A DNA stretch of 64,000 bases from CBDBND01 sp965207985 (GTDB lineage Bacteria > Pseudomonadota > Alphaproteobacteria > Rhodospirillales > Rhodospirillaceae): NCBI GenBank assembly GCA_965207985.1, contig CBDBND010000034.1, forward strand, positions 682,001-746,000. Reading direction: 5' to 3'. Below the pieces are notes generated by a model. It saw only the letters and a list, made by a program, of their open reading frames with translations, was not told the DNA's origin and searched no databases. The translations under genes were made by a program, and so were the position numbers. Numbering within the stretch: position 1 is the stretch's first letter; every line of letters starts with the position of its first letter. Positions 25,836 through 35,701 of the stretch are shown here, piece by piece.

Positions 25836-26330
25836 TTATTTATCCGCAGGCTTAAATCGCCATTCCCGCCAACGCTTGCCGTCCCGGTGTTCAAACACCA
25901 CCAATGTCTTTATGGACCGCGTACCGCCGTCTTCGGTACGGAAGAAGTCTTCTTCGATTTGTACCAGGGTGTTGTCCGTAAGGCCCCACTTGTAGACATT
26001 GGCGCCAAGCCAGGTGCCTGCCCCGAAAACGCCGCCAACGGCTTGGCGCACCTGTTCGATGCCGCGCACCCGTTCCTCAACCCCCTCGTCGGTCACTTCA
26101 TACATGGTGAAGTCCTCATCAAGACTGAGAATGGCGCCTTCTATGTTCCTGTTTTCAAAGAATTCTTCTGAGCGGGCAATCACTTCGGCATAGGGGTTGT
26201 CGTGCTCGTAAAACCGGCTGAATCCCCGTTCAAATTCCATGTCGTCGGCACTAATACTGCCGCCTGCGTAACCGGCTAATAGGGCCACACCGAGCAGCAA
26301 AGCCGTTTTGTTAAACACCTTCTTCATCAT
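25836..26330 (-). CDS. Exported SnoaL/NTF2-like protein
   Basis: The 164-residue protein has a signal peptide (KTALLLGVALLAGYAGGSIS) and then an NTF2-like cone: EVIARSEEFFENRNIEGAIL, LDEDFTMYEV, VRGIEQVRQAVGG, and a C-terminal strand pair (TLVVFEHRDGKRWREWRF). These folds serve as small hydrolases, isomerases or binding proteins. An AGGTAGGACC-like site precedes the ATG pair. It lies 11 bp from the next gene, so it belongs to the 25229-27169 operon. Confidence 0.65.
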   Translation of the reverse strand: MMKKVFNKTALLLGVALLAGYAGGSISADDMEFERGFSRFYEHDNPYAEVIARSEEFFENRNIEGAILSLDEDFTMYEVTDEGVEERVRGIEQVRQAVGGVFGAGTWLGANVYKWGLTDNTLVQIEEDFFRTEDGGTRSIKTLVVFEHRDGKRWREWRFKPADK

Positions 26331-26341
26331 GGTCCTACCTT

Positions 26342-27169
26342 CTAATTACCGGCTTGCTGTTCGGCTTTTTGTTTAGCGAGGAACTTTTCGATTTCCTCAG
26401 CCGGATTCATAATGGTGTCCGAATACATGCCGACGGCCATGTTCCAGTAATCACCCCCCTCGATGTGATCCAAAACAAAAGCGGCGAAATCTTCATAAGT
26501 GATCACCCGACCGCCCGGGGTATTGCCGGTGGTGTCGTATTTCATGTCGTGACGGGCAGGCTCCTCCACCATAAAACCGGGGCGCAAGAGCATATAATCC
26601 AAGCCGCTATTGGTGATCATTTCCTCCATGTCCCACATGTCGTTGTAGAGGTGCCGCGCATTCCAGCGCCACATCATGGTCATTTCGTCGGGCCCTGGCT
26701 TGGCAGCGTCGACGTCCAAGCGATGTTCCACACCGGTGGAACTGGCCATGATCAGCTTGGTGTTGCCCTTGGCTTTCATGGCAGCGATGAGGTTTTCTCC
26801 CATCACCGTATAAATATCGACCGGGCCGATTTCTGCAAAGGGATCATCAGGCGCGCCCCGTCCAATCATGGAGACCACGACCTCATGCCCTTCCAGCATT
26901 GGATCTATGGTGTCCCGCTCGTAAATGTCCCCTTTGAACAGGGTCAGGTTTTCGTGCTCGATGCCGAGCTTCGATGGCGTACGGGCGAAGCCTTTGATGG
27001 TGTAACCCCGCTCTAAACCCTGACGGATGATTTCCCGTCCTGACCGGGCCGTTGCGCCGTACAAAGCGATAACCGGTTTTTCCTCATGACCGGCAGCGTT
27101 TACACGCAAAGGCCGCGCATTCAGTGCAGCAAACGCAGTGGTCCCCGCGACAAAAGTTCTTCTCTTCAT
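26342..27169 (-). CDS. Exported NAD(P)H-binding atypical SDR protein
   Basis: I start at ATG 27169 (MKRRTFVAGTTAFAALNARP), a Tat-like signal with RR and a hydrophobic core; longer starts exist. The mature domain holds VIALYGATARSGREIIRQGL (the GATGxxG-like nucleotide loop), EHENLTLFKGDIYERDTI, VVVSMIGRGA, MASSTGVEHR and GLDYMLLRPGFM, typical of NAD(P)-binding SDR proteins of the NmrA/SnoG type. The usual YxxxK is not clear. Periplasmic location for an NAD(P)-fold protein is unusual unless folded cofactor is carried out by Tat. 275 residues. Confidence 0.65.
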   Translation of the reverse strand: MKRRTFVAGTTAFAALNARPLRVNAAGHEEKPVIALYGATARSGREIIRQGLERGYTIKGFARTPSKLGIEHENLTLFKGDIYERDTIDPMLEGHEVVVSMIGRGAPDDPFAEIGPVDIYTVMGENLIAAMKAKGNTKLIMASSTGVEHRLDVDAAKPGPDEMTMMWRWNARHLYNDMWDMEEMITNSGLDYMLLRPGFMVEEPARHDMKYDTTGNTPGGRVITYEDFAAFVLDHIEGGDYWNMAVGMYSDTIMNPAEEIEKFLAKQKAEQQAGN

Positions 27170-27206
27170 CATTTTCCCCTGTATGAGAATCCTACTGATT
27201 GTTTTC

Positions 27207-27688
27207 CTAATACTCATCGAAGCCATGGCGCTTGCCATCGTCTATCACATTGTAGGCTTTGCCGATGGTTGAGTCGTCTTCCAGAGCCCGCATGATCAAA
27301 AGAGCCACATCAGAGCGATGAATGGATCCTTCCACATACTCTTCGACCATGATGCCGTTGCCCGTGGCCGGTCCGTCGGTCAGACCGCCGGGGCGAATCA
27401 GCGTGTAGTCCAGGCCGCTGGCAATCATGTGATCCTCGCCGCGGGTTTTCTCGTACATGACCTGGCGCATAAAACTGGCGCCTTCCGGCGGTTTGTCCCG
27501 GTTGCGCTCTCCCGCACCGATGGCGGTGACTTGAATGGCCCGGGGCACGCCTGCGGCGACAGCGGCATCGGTGACGTTACAGTTGCCAACATAGTCAGCT
27601 CTTGGTTCGCCGCGCCGGCTGACGAAACACCGAAAATGAGAAAAACAGCCAATGCTGATATGCGGCAAAGCCATTGTGTGAAATGCAT
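27207..27688 (-). pseudogene. Second NAD(P)-binding SDR gene, internally deleted
   Basis: A signal peptide frame (MHFTQWLCRISALAVFLIFG to SSAGAANQE) starts at 27688, but near 27600 it changes frame into VGNCNVTDAAVAAGVPRAIQ, then SGLDYTLIRPGGLTDGPATG and a normal C-terminus. The N-terminal nucleotide-binding half (about 80 residues) is missing between them. The remaining part is paralogous to the gene at 26342-27169. So this is a deletion remnant, not just a sequencing slip. Confidence 0.65.
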
Positions 27689-27806
27689 GGTCCCCTTCCT
27701 CAAGTCTCCATTGCTTTTGGCGGCCAGGATATACCGGCCTTAGCCCATCGGCTAGCTACCAAGCCCAAGGCTTGCGCGTATCGCGGGCACCGCCTACTCT
27801 GCCCTC

Positions 27807-28466
27807 ATGCGCATCGATATTGTCTTCGATACGGTCTGTCCTTGGTGCTACGTGGGTAAGCGTCGGTTTGACCGCGCCCTGAAACTGCGCCCCAATCTAA
27901 AGCCTGATATCCGTTACCGCTCATTCCTGCTGAACCCCGATTTGCCGCCCAACGGTGTGGACAGAAAGGAGTTTCTCGAACGGAAATTCGGCTCGTCTCA
28001 GCAGTACGAACGCATCATCGAATCCCTCGTCTTTACAGGTAAAGGGGAAGGCATCAATTTTGCTTTGGACCGGATTGAATGCACACCCAACTCCGCCAAC
28101 TCCCACCGGTTGGTTCGGCTGGCGCAAACCATCGGCGCCCAAGACAAGGCGGTGGACGCGATTTTCTCGGCCTATTTTGAACGGGGCTTGGATATCGGTG
28201 ACACGGAAACCTTAATCCGATTGGCGGACGAGATCGGTGTGGAAAAATCTGTCGCAACGACCCATCTCTACAGCGAAGGCGACCTCAATTCAGTCTTCAA
28301 TGAGAACGCGCGCATGCATCGCATGGGTATCACCGGCGTGCCCTGCTACATCTTCAATGAGAGCAAAGCCATTGCCGGAGCCCAGGAGCCCGAAATCATC
28401 GTCCGGATGATGGATATGGCGTCCACCCAGGACGCCGATCAGCCCATTCTACAGAGCACGGGTTGA
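27807..28466 (+). CDS. DsbA-family (FrnE-like) oxidoreductase
   Basis: The 219-residue protein starts MRIDIVFDTVCPWCYVGKRR with the redox motif Cys11-Pro-Trp-Cys14 right at the N-terminus and no signal peptide, so it is cytoplasmic. The helical insertion (ANSHRLVRLAQTIGAQDKAV) and the late GITGVPCYIFNES with cis-Pro match FrnE/2-hydroxychromene-2-carboxylate isomerase relatives. These catalyse thiol-disulfide or glutathione-dependent reactions. It stands alone between two minus-strand groups. Confidence 0.8.
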   Translation: MRIDIVFDTVCPWCYVGKRRFDRALKLRPNLKPDIRYRSFLLNPDLPPNGVDRKEFLERKFGSSQQYERIIESLVFTGKGEGINFALDRIECTPNSANSHRLVRLAQTIGAQDKAVDAIFSAYFERGLDIGDTETLIRLADEIGVEKSVATTHLYSEGDLNSVFNENARMHRMGITGVPCYIFNESKAIAGAQEPEIIVRMMDMASTQDADQPILQSTG

Positions 28467-28541
28467 ATATTTTTCTATTCGTCAGCTTTTGCCGACGCCG
28501 TCCCTTAGCAGGGCAAGTGTTAATCCGATAACCCGCGTCAA

Positions 28542-29588
28542 CTATTCGGCCGCTTTAGGCAGATTGACGATTCCCGCGTTCTCCATACTGGCCAAAGCTT
28601 GTTCTTGCAGTTCCATGATGCGTGCCTTTGAGTCCATTGGCTTGTCGGCAAAAGCATTCGGCGGATAGAACGAGGTTTGATTGTAAAGCGGCCGGTAGAT
28701 CTCAACGCGTTGACGCAAAAGCCGATTGAGTGCACCAGGCACGCGCCTGTCACGGCGCAGCGCCTCCACGTCAATGGTCGCTGAGGCCGACGTGCTTTCG
28801 CCTGGACCGCCTGTGTTGGACAGGACTCGGCCGTGATAATCGATAATCTTGGAATTTCCGAGGGTATTGCTCTCCGGCATTATTCCGCCCATCTGTCCCG
28901 TGGCGTTGGTAGAGATCAGGTACATCATGTTTTCAGAAGCTCGGACCTTTTTGGCCGACTCCCAAGCCACCTTGTCTGCCATGCCATGGTCCGAGGTCGG
29001 ATGTAGCAGCACCTCTGCGCCGCGGAACATGAACATGCGCGCCGCTTCCGGATACATGATTTCGCCACAGGGCATCATGGAGATGTTACCCAGGTCCGTT
29101 TTGGCCACGGGAAACGTACCTTCAAGACCGTAATTATCCAGATAGGCATCCATAAAGTCATGCGGTGACGCTGTATGCACCGTATTGATGCGCCGGTACT
29201 TTAGGATCACGTCCCCTGAAGGATTGATCAGATAGGAACAGTTGAAATACCGGCCAGGCCAGTCGGGGTCGGTCTCATAACTGTTGGCGCCGATATAGCA
29301 CTTCAACTCCTGTGCGGCCTGTTGAAGCCGCCCCGTCTCTGGACCGGGAATCTCGATACAGGCTTTTTCGATCCATTCGTCCGCCGATTCATGGAGCGGA
29401 TATCCGGTCAGCGCGAATTCTGGATATAACAAAAGTTGCGGACCACTGCCCCGTGCCGCCACTTTCGCAAGAGTGACCCAACGGTCCAAACTCTTATTAA
29501 CGATCGCCATTGCGTCTTCGCGATTGTTCGCACTGTTGACGATGTGCGTGTAGACCTGCATGCAGGTTGCTGTCCAAGGCTGAACCAT
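28542..29588 (-). CDS. Carbon-nitrogen hydrolase (nitrilase superfamily), paralogue 1
   Basis: The 348-residue protein has the Glu-Lys-Cys triad: LLLYPEFALTGYP (Glu), ILKYRRINTVH (Lys) and SMMPCGEIMYPEAAR (Cys). ERxCxxNxxE-type nitrilase and amidase family features include GANSYETDPDWPGRYFNCSY. No signal peptide. It is followed upstream by a 347-residue paralogue 17 bp away, clearly a tandem duplication with many identical blocks. The family hydrolyses amides, nitriles or carbamoyl groups; substrate unknown. Confidence 0.85.
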   Translation of the reverse strand: MVQPWTATCMQVYTHIVNSANNREDAMAIVNKSLDRWVTLAKVAARGSGPQLLLYPEFALTGYPLHESADEWIEKACIEIPGPETGRLQQAAQELKCYIGANSYETDPDWPGRYFNCSYLINPSGDVILKYRRINTVHTASPHDFMDAYLDNYGLEGTFPVAKTDLGNISMMPCGEIMYPEAARMFMFRGAEVLLHPTSDHGMADKVAWESAKKVRASENMMYLISTNATGQMGGIMPESNTLGNSKIIDYHGRVLSNTGGPGESTSASATIDVEALRRDRRVPGALNRLLRQRVEIYRPLYNQTSFYPPNAFADKPMDSKARIMELQEQALASMENAGIVNLPKAAE

Positions 29589-29604
29589 GGCGGTCTCCCC
29601 TACT

Positions 29605-30648
29605 TCATTTAATGTTGTCGGCCGGGAGCATGTCCCGCTTGACCATATTCTGTAGCGCCTCGTTCAAGGCGACCCGTACCATCTTTTTTGATTCCATTGG
29701 CTTATCGGCAAATTTATTGACCGGATAAATAGACGTGCTGGCATAAAGCTGGGCGTAGGCTTCGGGGCGCGCTTGGGCGAGACGGTTGAACCCGCCCGTT
29801 GTTGCACGAACGCGCCGCAGAGCTTCGACATCTATAAGCGCCGAACACCGTAAAGACTCACCGGGCGATGGTCCTTGGGCGTGTACTCGTCCTTCCCAAT
29901 CAAAAATGCGGGACTGTCCGGCAATATCATGAATCCCGCGATAGGCTTCCGGCATGCCGCCTGCATTTGCAGAAATCAGATAGACCATGTTTTCCGATGC
30001 GCGTACCTTTTTGGCCGACTGCCAGCTCCAATTGTCATTTGCGCCATAATCCGAGGTCGGATGCAGGATCACTTCAGCACCCATGAACGTCAGCGCCCGG
30101 GCCGCTTCCGGATACATGATTTCTCCGCAAGGCATCATGCCAATGTTTCCGATGGGCGTTTTGGCCACGGGAAACATGCCTTCAAGACCATATTTTTCGA
30201 GGTATTTATCCAACAGATCGTGCGGCGAGTTGGCATGCGCCGTGTTAATGCGCCGGTACTTGAGAATAATATCGCCCGAAGGATTAATTAAATAGGAACA
30301 GTTGAAATAACGGCCCGGCCATTCGGGGTCGGTTTCATAACTGTTGGCGCCGATATAACACTTTTTGTCCTGCGCCAGCTTTTGCAAACGTTCCGTTTCC
30401 GGTCCAGGAATGAGAAAGCAGGCTTTCTCGATCCATTCCTCAGCGCTTTCATGAATGGGAAATCCCTGCAAAGCGAATTCCGGAAACAAAAAAAGTTGCT
30501 GGTCGTCGTGCGATCGGGCGGAACCGGCCAACTCGGTCCAACGGTCCAGACTCTTGTGCACAACGGCCATGGCGTCGTCCCGGGTCGACACCCGGTTGAG
30601 AATATGGGTGTAGACCTGCATGCAGGTTGCGCGCCAAGGCTCGATCAT
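29605..30648 (-). CDS. Carbon-nitrogen hydrolase (nitrilase superfamily), paralogue 2
   Basis: The 347-residue protein shares the start (WRATCMQVYTHILNR) and all motifs with its downstream neighbour: LFLFPEFALQGFP (Glu), ILKYRRINTAH (Lys) and GMMPCGEIMYPE (Cys). The loop after the Cys differs (GANDNWSWQSAKK against GMADKVAWESAKK), so substrate preferences may differ. It is the first gene of the pair. The upstream 130 bp may hold the promoter; nothing definite is visible. Confidence 0.85.
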   Translation of the reverse strand: MIEPWRATCMQVYTHILNRVSTRDDAMAVVHKSLDRWTELAGSARSHDDQQLFLFPEFALQGFPIHESAEEWIEKACFLIPGPETERLQKLAQDKKCYIGANSYETDPEWPGRYFNCSYLINPSGDIILKYRRINTAHANSPHDLLDKYLEKYGLEGMFPVAKTPIGNIGMMPCGEIMYPEAARALTFMGAEVILHPTSDYGANDNWSWQSAKKVRASENMVYLISANAGGMPEAYRGIHDIAGQSRIFDWEGRVHAQGPSPGESLRCSALIDVEALRRVRATTGGFNRLAQARPEAYAQLYASTSIYPVNKFADKPMESKKMVRVALNEALQNMVKRDMLPADNIK

Positions 30649-30777
30649 GTGCGGAACCCTGAAATCAAAGTGTTATTGGCCGGACTGTACGCAAAGTGAT
30701 TGGGTCATGCCCCGTACTGAAATTGGAGGCGTCCGCCAGTTAGCCACCGCCCTTTGATAGATTTGTTAGGTACCGGT

Positions 30778-31808
30778 CTACGAATTGAGGTCCCGTGTTA
30801 ACCTAACGGTAAACGTCGTGCCCCGGCCGACTTCACTGTCCACGTCGATCTTTCCGTTATGGGAATCCACAATTTTCTTAGCGATGGACAAGCCGAGACC
30901 GGTGCTGGTTTCCCCTCCAGTGGGTTGGGTACTGAGTTTTGCGAATTCTTGGAATAATCGGTCCAATTCGTCCTCGGGTATGCCCGGCCCTTCGTCTTCA
31001 ACGGCAAAACCTACGGTCTCCTCACCGTACAAGAATGTCACCCGAATCTCAGACCCGGCGGGCGAGTACTTGACCGCGTTGCTTAAAAGATTATCGGCGA
31101 CCTGACCAATACGGTCTGCGTCAAAAAGAGTGTCGGGAATATCATCCTCGTCCATTTGTATAACTGAATTTTTCGGTAGAGCGTTCATTTGTTGCATGCG
31201 GACACGGCTGCGCAGCACGGACTTGAGATTATTTTTGTTGAGTTGAAGTTTAAGCGTCCCGCTCTCGATCGCCGAGACATCAAGTAAATCGTTAATCAGT
31301 GCTAGCATCTGATGCGCGTTTCTGTTGATGTCTTCATAAAATTCTTTCTTGGTGTGCCCTGGCAAGTCCATTTCCATCAGCATTTCAGACATCATGCGCA
31401 CAACATTGATCGGATTGCGCAAGTCATGCGCGGCCATGCCGATAAAACGATCCTTGAACTCGTTGGCTTCAAGAAGATCGATCGCTGCGGTTCCCAACTT
31501 CTCCAATTGCTCAACAAGCTCGGTTCGCAATTCTTCATTTTGCTTTTCAAGTTCGGCAATACCTTCGGAAAGGGAGTCTAAACTGTAGTCGGGTTCCGAC
31601 GACACCTGTCGCACCACACCTCTGCCAACGAACACCGCCGTAACACAGGCAAAGCAAAAACGATAAGCAATCCCAACGCTAGGGTTGCTCGGCTGACTCC
31701 CCCTTCTCCAATGAAATAAAAGACAACAAGACTGGTTGCGAAAAGAAGGGCGACACCAAAAGTGGTGACGGCAACAGTCCGTAAAAGACGCCCCTTTAAT
31801 TCCGGCAT
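30778..31808 (-). pseudogene. Membrane sensor histidine kinase, frameshifted between TM region and kinase core
   Basis: The start at 31808 (MPELKGRLLRTVAV) gives two hydrophobic helices (FGVALLFATSLVVFYFIG and ALGLLIVFALPVL). Near 31640 the frame changes to AVFVGRGVVRQVSSEPDYSL, a coiled coil (LEKQNEELRTELVEQLEKL), and then H-box AAHDLRNPINVV, N-box DNLLSNAVKYSP, G1 DEGPGIPE and G2 TGLGLSIAKKI. So all kinase motifs are intact and only one small indel separates the halves. No sensor domain lies between the helices. A response-regulator-like gene (35432) is in the region but is also broken. Confidence 0.75.
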
Positions 31809-31888
31809 AGCACACTGCCCTGCTCGCCTACCCTCAAGGCTGGTTGTATCGGGAAGCGACGGCGAAAGATATAGAGTCCAATTCAATT

Positions 31889-33241
31889 CTAACGGTTAAT
31901 GGGCAGGTCGAGCGTCGTCAAATCGATTTGCTCGCCTCCTTTAAACACTGCAACAACCGATTGCGCATTGGCGATGTTTCCGTTCGGATCAGCGGATAAA
32001 AGCACCATGTCAGCGAGCTTGTCCACTTCGATGGATCCCAGATCATCCTGCTTGCCGAGATAAATGGCCGCATTTAACGTGGCTATCTTTAGGGCTTCGG
32101 TTGGGGCAATACCCGCTTCATCAAGAAGAGCCAGTTCCTGATGCACGGCCGGTCCATGGGAACGGTCGGTCCCCATGGCCAGTGTGGCGCCCCCTTCATG
32201 CATGGCCTGTAGATTTTTCATCATGGAAGGCAACATGCGGGCAAAAAACGATGACATACCGCTGGACATGTAGCGCTCCCGTTCCGACGTCTTTTGCCGC
32301 ATGCGCTCCTTTTCAGACAATGTAGCGCGGTACAGTGGCGTATCAAACATATCGGGATTGCCGGCCACGCGGGCAATATTGCCGAAAACGGTCAGCGTCG
32401 TTGAAATGGGGATGCCTCTCTCTTGTGCGTATGTTGCGAAAGCATCGGAGAGTTCCGCTCGCGCCGGCGGATGGGCCAATGCGTCGATCCCGACCTCGAT
32501 GGCCATGCGCGCTTCCGCTTCTGTCGGAATGTGTACAGTGGTGCGAATACCGTGGTCATGCACGCGGGCAATTGCTTGTTTCAAAAGCTCGGGCGTAAAC
32601 ATTGGCGCGGGCGGTATACCCCGCCGTCCCTGAGGGTCTAACAAAAACTTCACCATATCGGGTTTGAAACCCAGGTGACGGTCGAGGGCGTCAAAGTCAT
32701 CGGGGCTGCCGATGATCGTAGCCCCCGCACCGGCTCCGTATCCCCCCGGAAACGCGACCACTTGACCTGTGGCGAAAATACGCGGCGAGATGATTTCCCC
32801 AGCTCGTTCCGCATCCCGCAACGGATAGATGAAGTCCACAAAGTTGCCGGAATCATATACCGAGGTCACACCGTTGAAGAGATAGCCGTGGAGATCGGAG
32901 ATGGCCATTGCGCGACGGGTGGCGATCTCTTCCGTTATACCGCTGCTTTCGGCGCGGATACGTCCGCCGCCCAAATGAATATGACTGTCGATCAATCCGG
33001 GAATGAGATAACGGCCGCTTCCGTCGATCATGGTCTTTACGGACGGTGGCGTTCCCGTTCCAATGGCCGCAATGCGTTCACCGGAAACATGGACCCAGGC
33101 ATCGTCAAGCGCTGGTCCGCCTGTCCCGTCCAGTAATGTCACATGGGAGATCACCAGGTCCGCCGCCATGGTGCGCGGGGTCACCACAAAGCTGATGCAG
33201 ACCAAAAATAAAGTGAGAAAGAGCCTCGGTGCCAGCGCCAT
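31889..33241 (-). CDS. Exported amidohydrolase-superfamily protein
   Basis: I start at ATG 33241 (MALAPRLFLTLFLVCISFVV), a clear signal peptide ending TMAAD; the frame extends six codons upstream. The 450-residue protein shows the metal-dependent hydrolase order: LIPGLIDSHIHLGGG (HxH), KFLLDPQG region, RTTVHIPTEAEARMAIEVG (His), DALAHPP (His) and LAMGTDRSHGP (Asp). It resembles imidazolonepropionase/prolidase-like periplasmic amidohydrolases. It may act on an amide or cyclic substrate outside the cytoplasm, in line with neighbouring nitrilases and exported proteins. Confidence 0.85.
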   Translation of the reverse strand: MALAPRLFLTLFLVCISFVVTPRTMAADLVISHVTLLDGTGGPALDDAWVHVSGERIAAIGTGTPPSVKTMIDGSGRYLIPGLIDSHIHLGGGRIRAESSGITEEIATRRAMAISDLHGYLFNGVTSVYDSGNFVDFIYPLRDAERAGEIISPRIFATGQVVAFPGGYGAGAGATIIGSPDDFDALDRHLGFKPDMVKFLLDPQGRRGIPPAPMFTPELLKQAIARVHDHGIRTTVHIPTEAEARMAIEVGIDALAHPPARAELSDAFATYAQERGIPISTTLTVFGNIARVAGNPDMFDTPLYRATLSEKERMRQKTSERERYMSSGMSSFFARMLPSMMKNLQAMHEGGATLAMGTDRSHGPAVHQELALLDEAGIAPTEALKIATLNAAIYLGKQDDLGSIEVDKLADMVLLSADPNGNIANAQSVVAVFKGGEQIDLTTLDLPINR

Positions 33242-33372
33242 GGTTCGCCCCTGTGTCACTGTAGAAACCAGAGCTTAGGTCACTCTTCGGCCCATGAAAA
33301 TCACGCCCATTGGCTCTCCGGTTGAGCTATGATCCCATTGTCGGGGAATGAACAGTTGTGGGAGAAAGCACC

Positions 33373-34212
33373 ATGAAACGCCGGGACGTCATTGGCCTTA
33401 TGGGCGCGTTGCCGCTGGCCGCATCGGTTTTTGGCCGCAACCCGGCGTGGGCCGACGGGCATGTTGATCCAGATACGGTCGACGGTCTCTACAACATTTA
33501 CCGAAAACTCAACCACTCCTTCGATAACCGTGTTGTGTACTGGTACCTGCGGGCTATCCGTTATTGCCTCGTGGACAGTGCATTCACGCCCTTCTGGGAT
33601 ATGCATGTGGGTTTTATTTCCATCGCCGAAGACGAAGGCGAAGGCTTCCGCACTAAGACCATGAGTGCGATTTTCTATACGGATATCGAGTCCGGCGAAT
33701 TGCTCGAAACGTTCGACAATCCATTTACCGGTGAGCGGGTTCCCGTCCGCCAGCCTGGTCTGAACCGCTCTTCCCGGCTCTACAACAAGTTGGGCATGGT
33801 TAGGGAACCGCTGGAACGTCCGGGCCTGAACATATCACAATATGGGGATGTGGGACCCGCGTGGATCGTCGGCGACGACGTGTGGTGCCGGGGCGACACC
33901 GGATTCCGCGGAGAGCCAACGACAGCAGAGGGTCGCCTCGCCCAGGTCAATGACTGGTCCACCTATCACGGTTCTATTTCCGAAGTGGCAAACCCGGATG
34001 TCAAAAGCGCGTACGCCACTCAAGCATTTAATGACATCAACACCTGGCCCGGCTGGCTCAACATGGGCGATCATCCGGGCAATTACGTCTCCCGTGGGTT
34101 TGGCCGCAAGTCTTGGTCCATGGATGGCATGCCACCGGAATGGAGCGCGATCATGCGCGATCAATACGCAAGAGAGTTTGCCGATCCGCGCGCTTATATT
34201 GAAGGCGCCTAA
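33373..34212 (+). CDS. DUF1838 protein with Tat signal, paralogue 1
   Basis: The ATG at 33373 gives MKRRDVIGLMGALPLAASVF, a twin-arginine-like signal cut near AWADG. The 279-residue protein has the DUF1838 blocks: RVVYWYLRAIRY, DPFTGERVPVRQPG-like segment (DNPFTGERVPV), GPAWIVGDDVWCRGD, WLNMGDHPGNYVSRGFGRKS and MPPEWSAIMRDQYAREF. Function of DUF1838 is not known. A twin with about the same length lies 50 bp downstream, and a third partial copy sits at 42512-42844. Confidence 0.8.
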   Translation: MKRRDVIGLMGALPLAASVFGRNPAWADGHVDPDTVDGLYNIYRKLNHSFDNRVVYWYLRAIRYCLVDSAFTPFWDMHVGFISIAEDEGEGFRTKTMSAIFYTDIESGELLETFDNPFTGERVPVRQPGLNRSSRLYNKLGMVREPLERPGLNISQYGDVGPAWIVGDDVWCRGDTGFRGEPTTAEGRLAQVNDWSTYHGSISEVANPDVKSAYATQAFNDINTWPGWLNMGDHPGNYVSRGFGRKSWSMDGMPPEWSAIMRDQYAREFADPRAYIEGA

Positions 34213-34261
34213 GGCTGCTTTTCTGTAGTCAACCAATTAAAGCGTTTTGAAAGGAAAAACC

Positions 34262-35101
34262 ATGCGACGCAGAAACGTTGTCGGTATGTTGGGCGCCCTC
34301 CCCCTCGCCACATCAATGATTGGCCGGAACAGCGCCATGGCGGATGGTCATGTTGATCCCAACACTGTGGACAGTCTCTATAACATTCACCGAAAGCTTC
34401 ACTTCTCCTTCGATGATCGTGTTGTGTACTGGTACCTGCGCGCCATCCGATACGGATTAGTGGATAGCGCTTTCACGCCTTTCTGGGACATGCATGTTGG
34501 TTTCATTTCCGTCTCGGAAGATGAGGGCGAAGGATTCCGTATGCGTATGATGTCGGCGATTTTTTATACCGACATTGAGTCTGGGAACTTGCTGGAATAC
34601 TTCGACAATCCCTTCACCGGCGAACGTATTCCCGTTCGTCAGCCCGGTGTGCTCAGAGCATCCCGCCTTTATGACAAAGTGGGCATCGTGCAGGCGCCCA
34701 TAGATCGTCCCGGAATGACCGGTTCGCGCGATGACAGTATAGGTCCCGCTTGGATTGTCGGAGACGATGTCTGGTGCCGTGGCGATACGTCCATGCGACT
34801 TGAACCCACATCCGATGAAGGCCGCATGTTCCAGGTCTACGATTGGTCCACATTCCACGGATCACTTGCTGAAGTGGCGGACTCTGATGTTGCCAGCGCC
34901 CATTCAACGCAGACCTTTGTCGACCTTCTCACTTGGCCCGATTGGCTCAACATGGGCGATCATCCGGGTAACTATGTCTCCCGTGGGTTTGGCCGCAAGT
35001 CTTGGTCCATGGACGGCATGCCGCCGGAATGGAGCGCGATCATGCGCGATCAGTATCCTGAAGAATACGGAGACCCCCGCGCTTATATTGAAGGCGCGTA
35101 A
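34262..35101 (+). CDS. DUF1838 protein with Tat signal, paralogue 2
   Basis: This 279-residue protein (MRRRNVVGMLGALPLATSMI signal) matches its upstream twin along its length, including the identical stretch WLNMGDHPGNYVSRGFGRKS. A GAAAGGAAAAACC site precedes the ATG. Tandem duplication is evident. The 330 bp after it (35102-35431) holds no gene; only an imperfect hairpin (about 35127-35155, CCGC-ACT and AGT-GGCGG) followed by TTT could be a terminator. Confidence 0.8.
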   Translation: MRRRNVVGMLGALPLATSMIGRNSAMADGHVDPNTVDSLYNIHRKLHFSFDDRVVYWYLRAIRYGLVDSAFTPFWDMHVGFISVSEDEGEGFRMRMMSAIFYTDIESGNLLEYFDNPFTGERIPVRQPGVLRASRLYDKVGIVQAPIDRPGMTGSRDDSIGPAWIVGDDVWCRGDTSMRLEPTSDEGRMFQVYDWSTFHGSLAEVADSDVASAHSTQTFVDLLTWPDWLNMGDHPGNYVSRGFGRKSWSMDGMPPEWSAIMRDQYPEEYGDPRAYIEGA

Positions 35102-35701
35102 AGACAAAAGCGTTCCTCAAACTAGCCACCGCACTAATGGTAATGAGTGGCGGTTTGTAAAACGTTTCCGTTGTTGCCCAAACGCCCTTTGGCGGAGGTG
35201 GCAGCGAAAATCGAATTGCCCCAATACGCACATCTGTCTGGATATGGCACCAGCTTTCCCGCGTTCGCTCAGCGGTTGTATTGGTACTATGGCTTGGGGT
35301 GGTAATACCAAATATAGTAGTTCATAATCGAAACTAGATAGCTATCTACCGCAGATTGCTGTAACAGATTTTAGTTTGTCTGCTGGTACAGGATTTCACC
35401 TTAACCGGTTTAATGGACTGCTTTTCGATTAATGACCCTTTCGGCAACTTCGTATAAATCGGCGTCTTTTCTTGCGGATGTCCAACTATTGTTGGTTGAT
35501 CCTGATAAGACCAACCGTCAGATCCTGAGCGGTCTCATTGAAGACCTTAAACCGCGCCGATTTATGGCCGTCAAATCTCTAGCCGAGGCGGTCTCAGCCT
35601 TGACCGGGCGTGTTGCGAAGTTCGGCCTCATTTTACTCGCAGTGAAAAACCCGCCCCTCAGCGGTTTTCATTTTCTGCAGGAAATACGCGCCGGCGGTCT
35701 A

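Noticed and set aside
35102..35431. Riboswitch or small RNA between DUF1838 and the receiver gene
   Set aside because: Only an imperfect hairpin near 35127-35155 is visible; no known riboswitch core could be matched.
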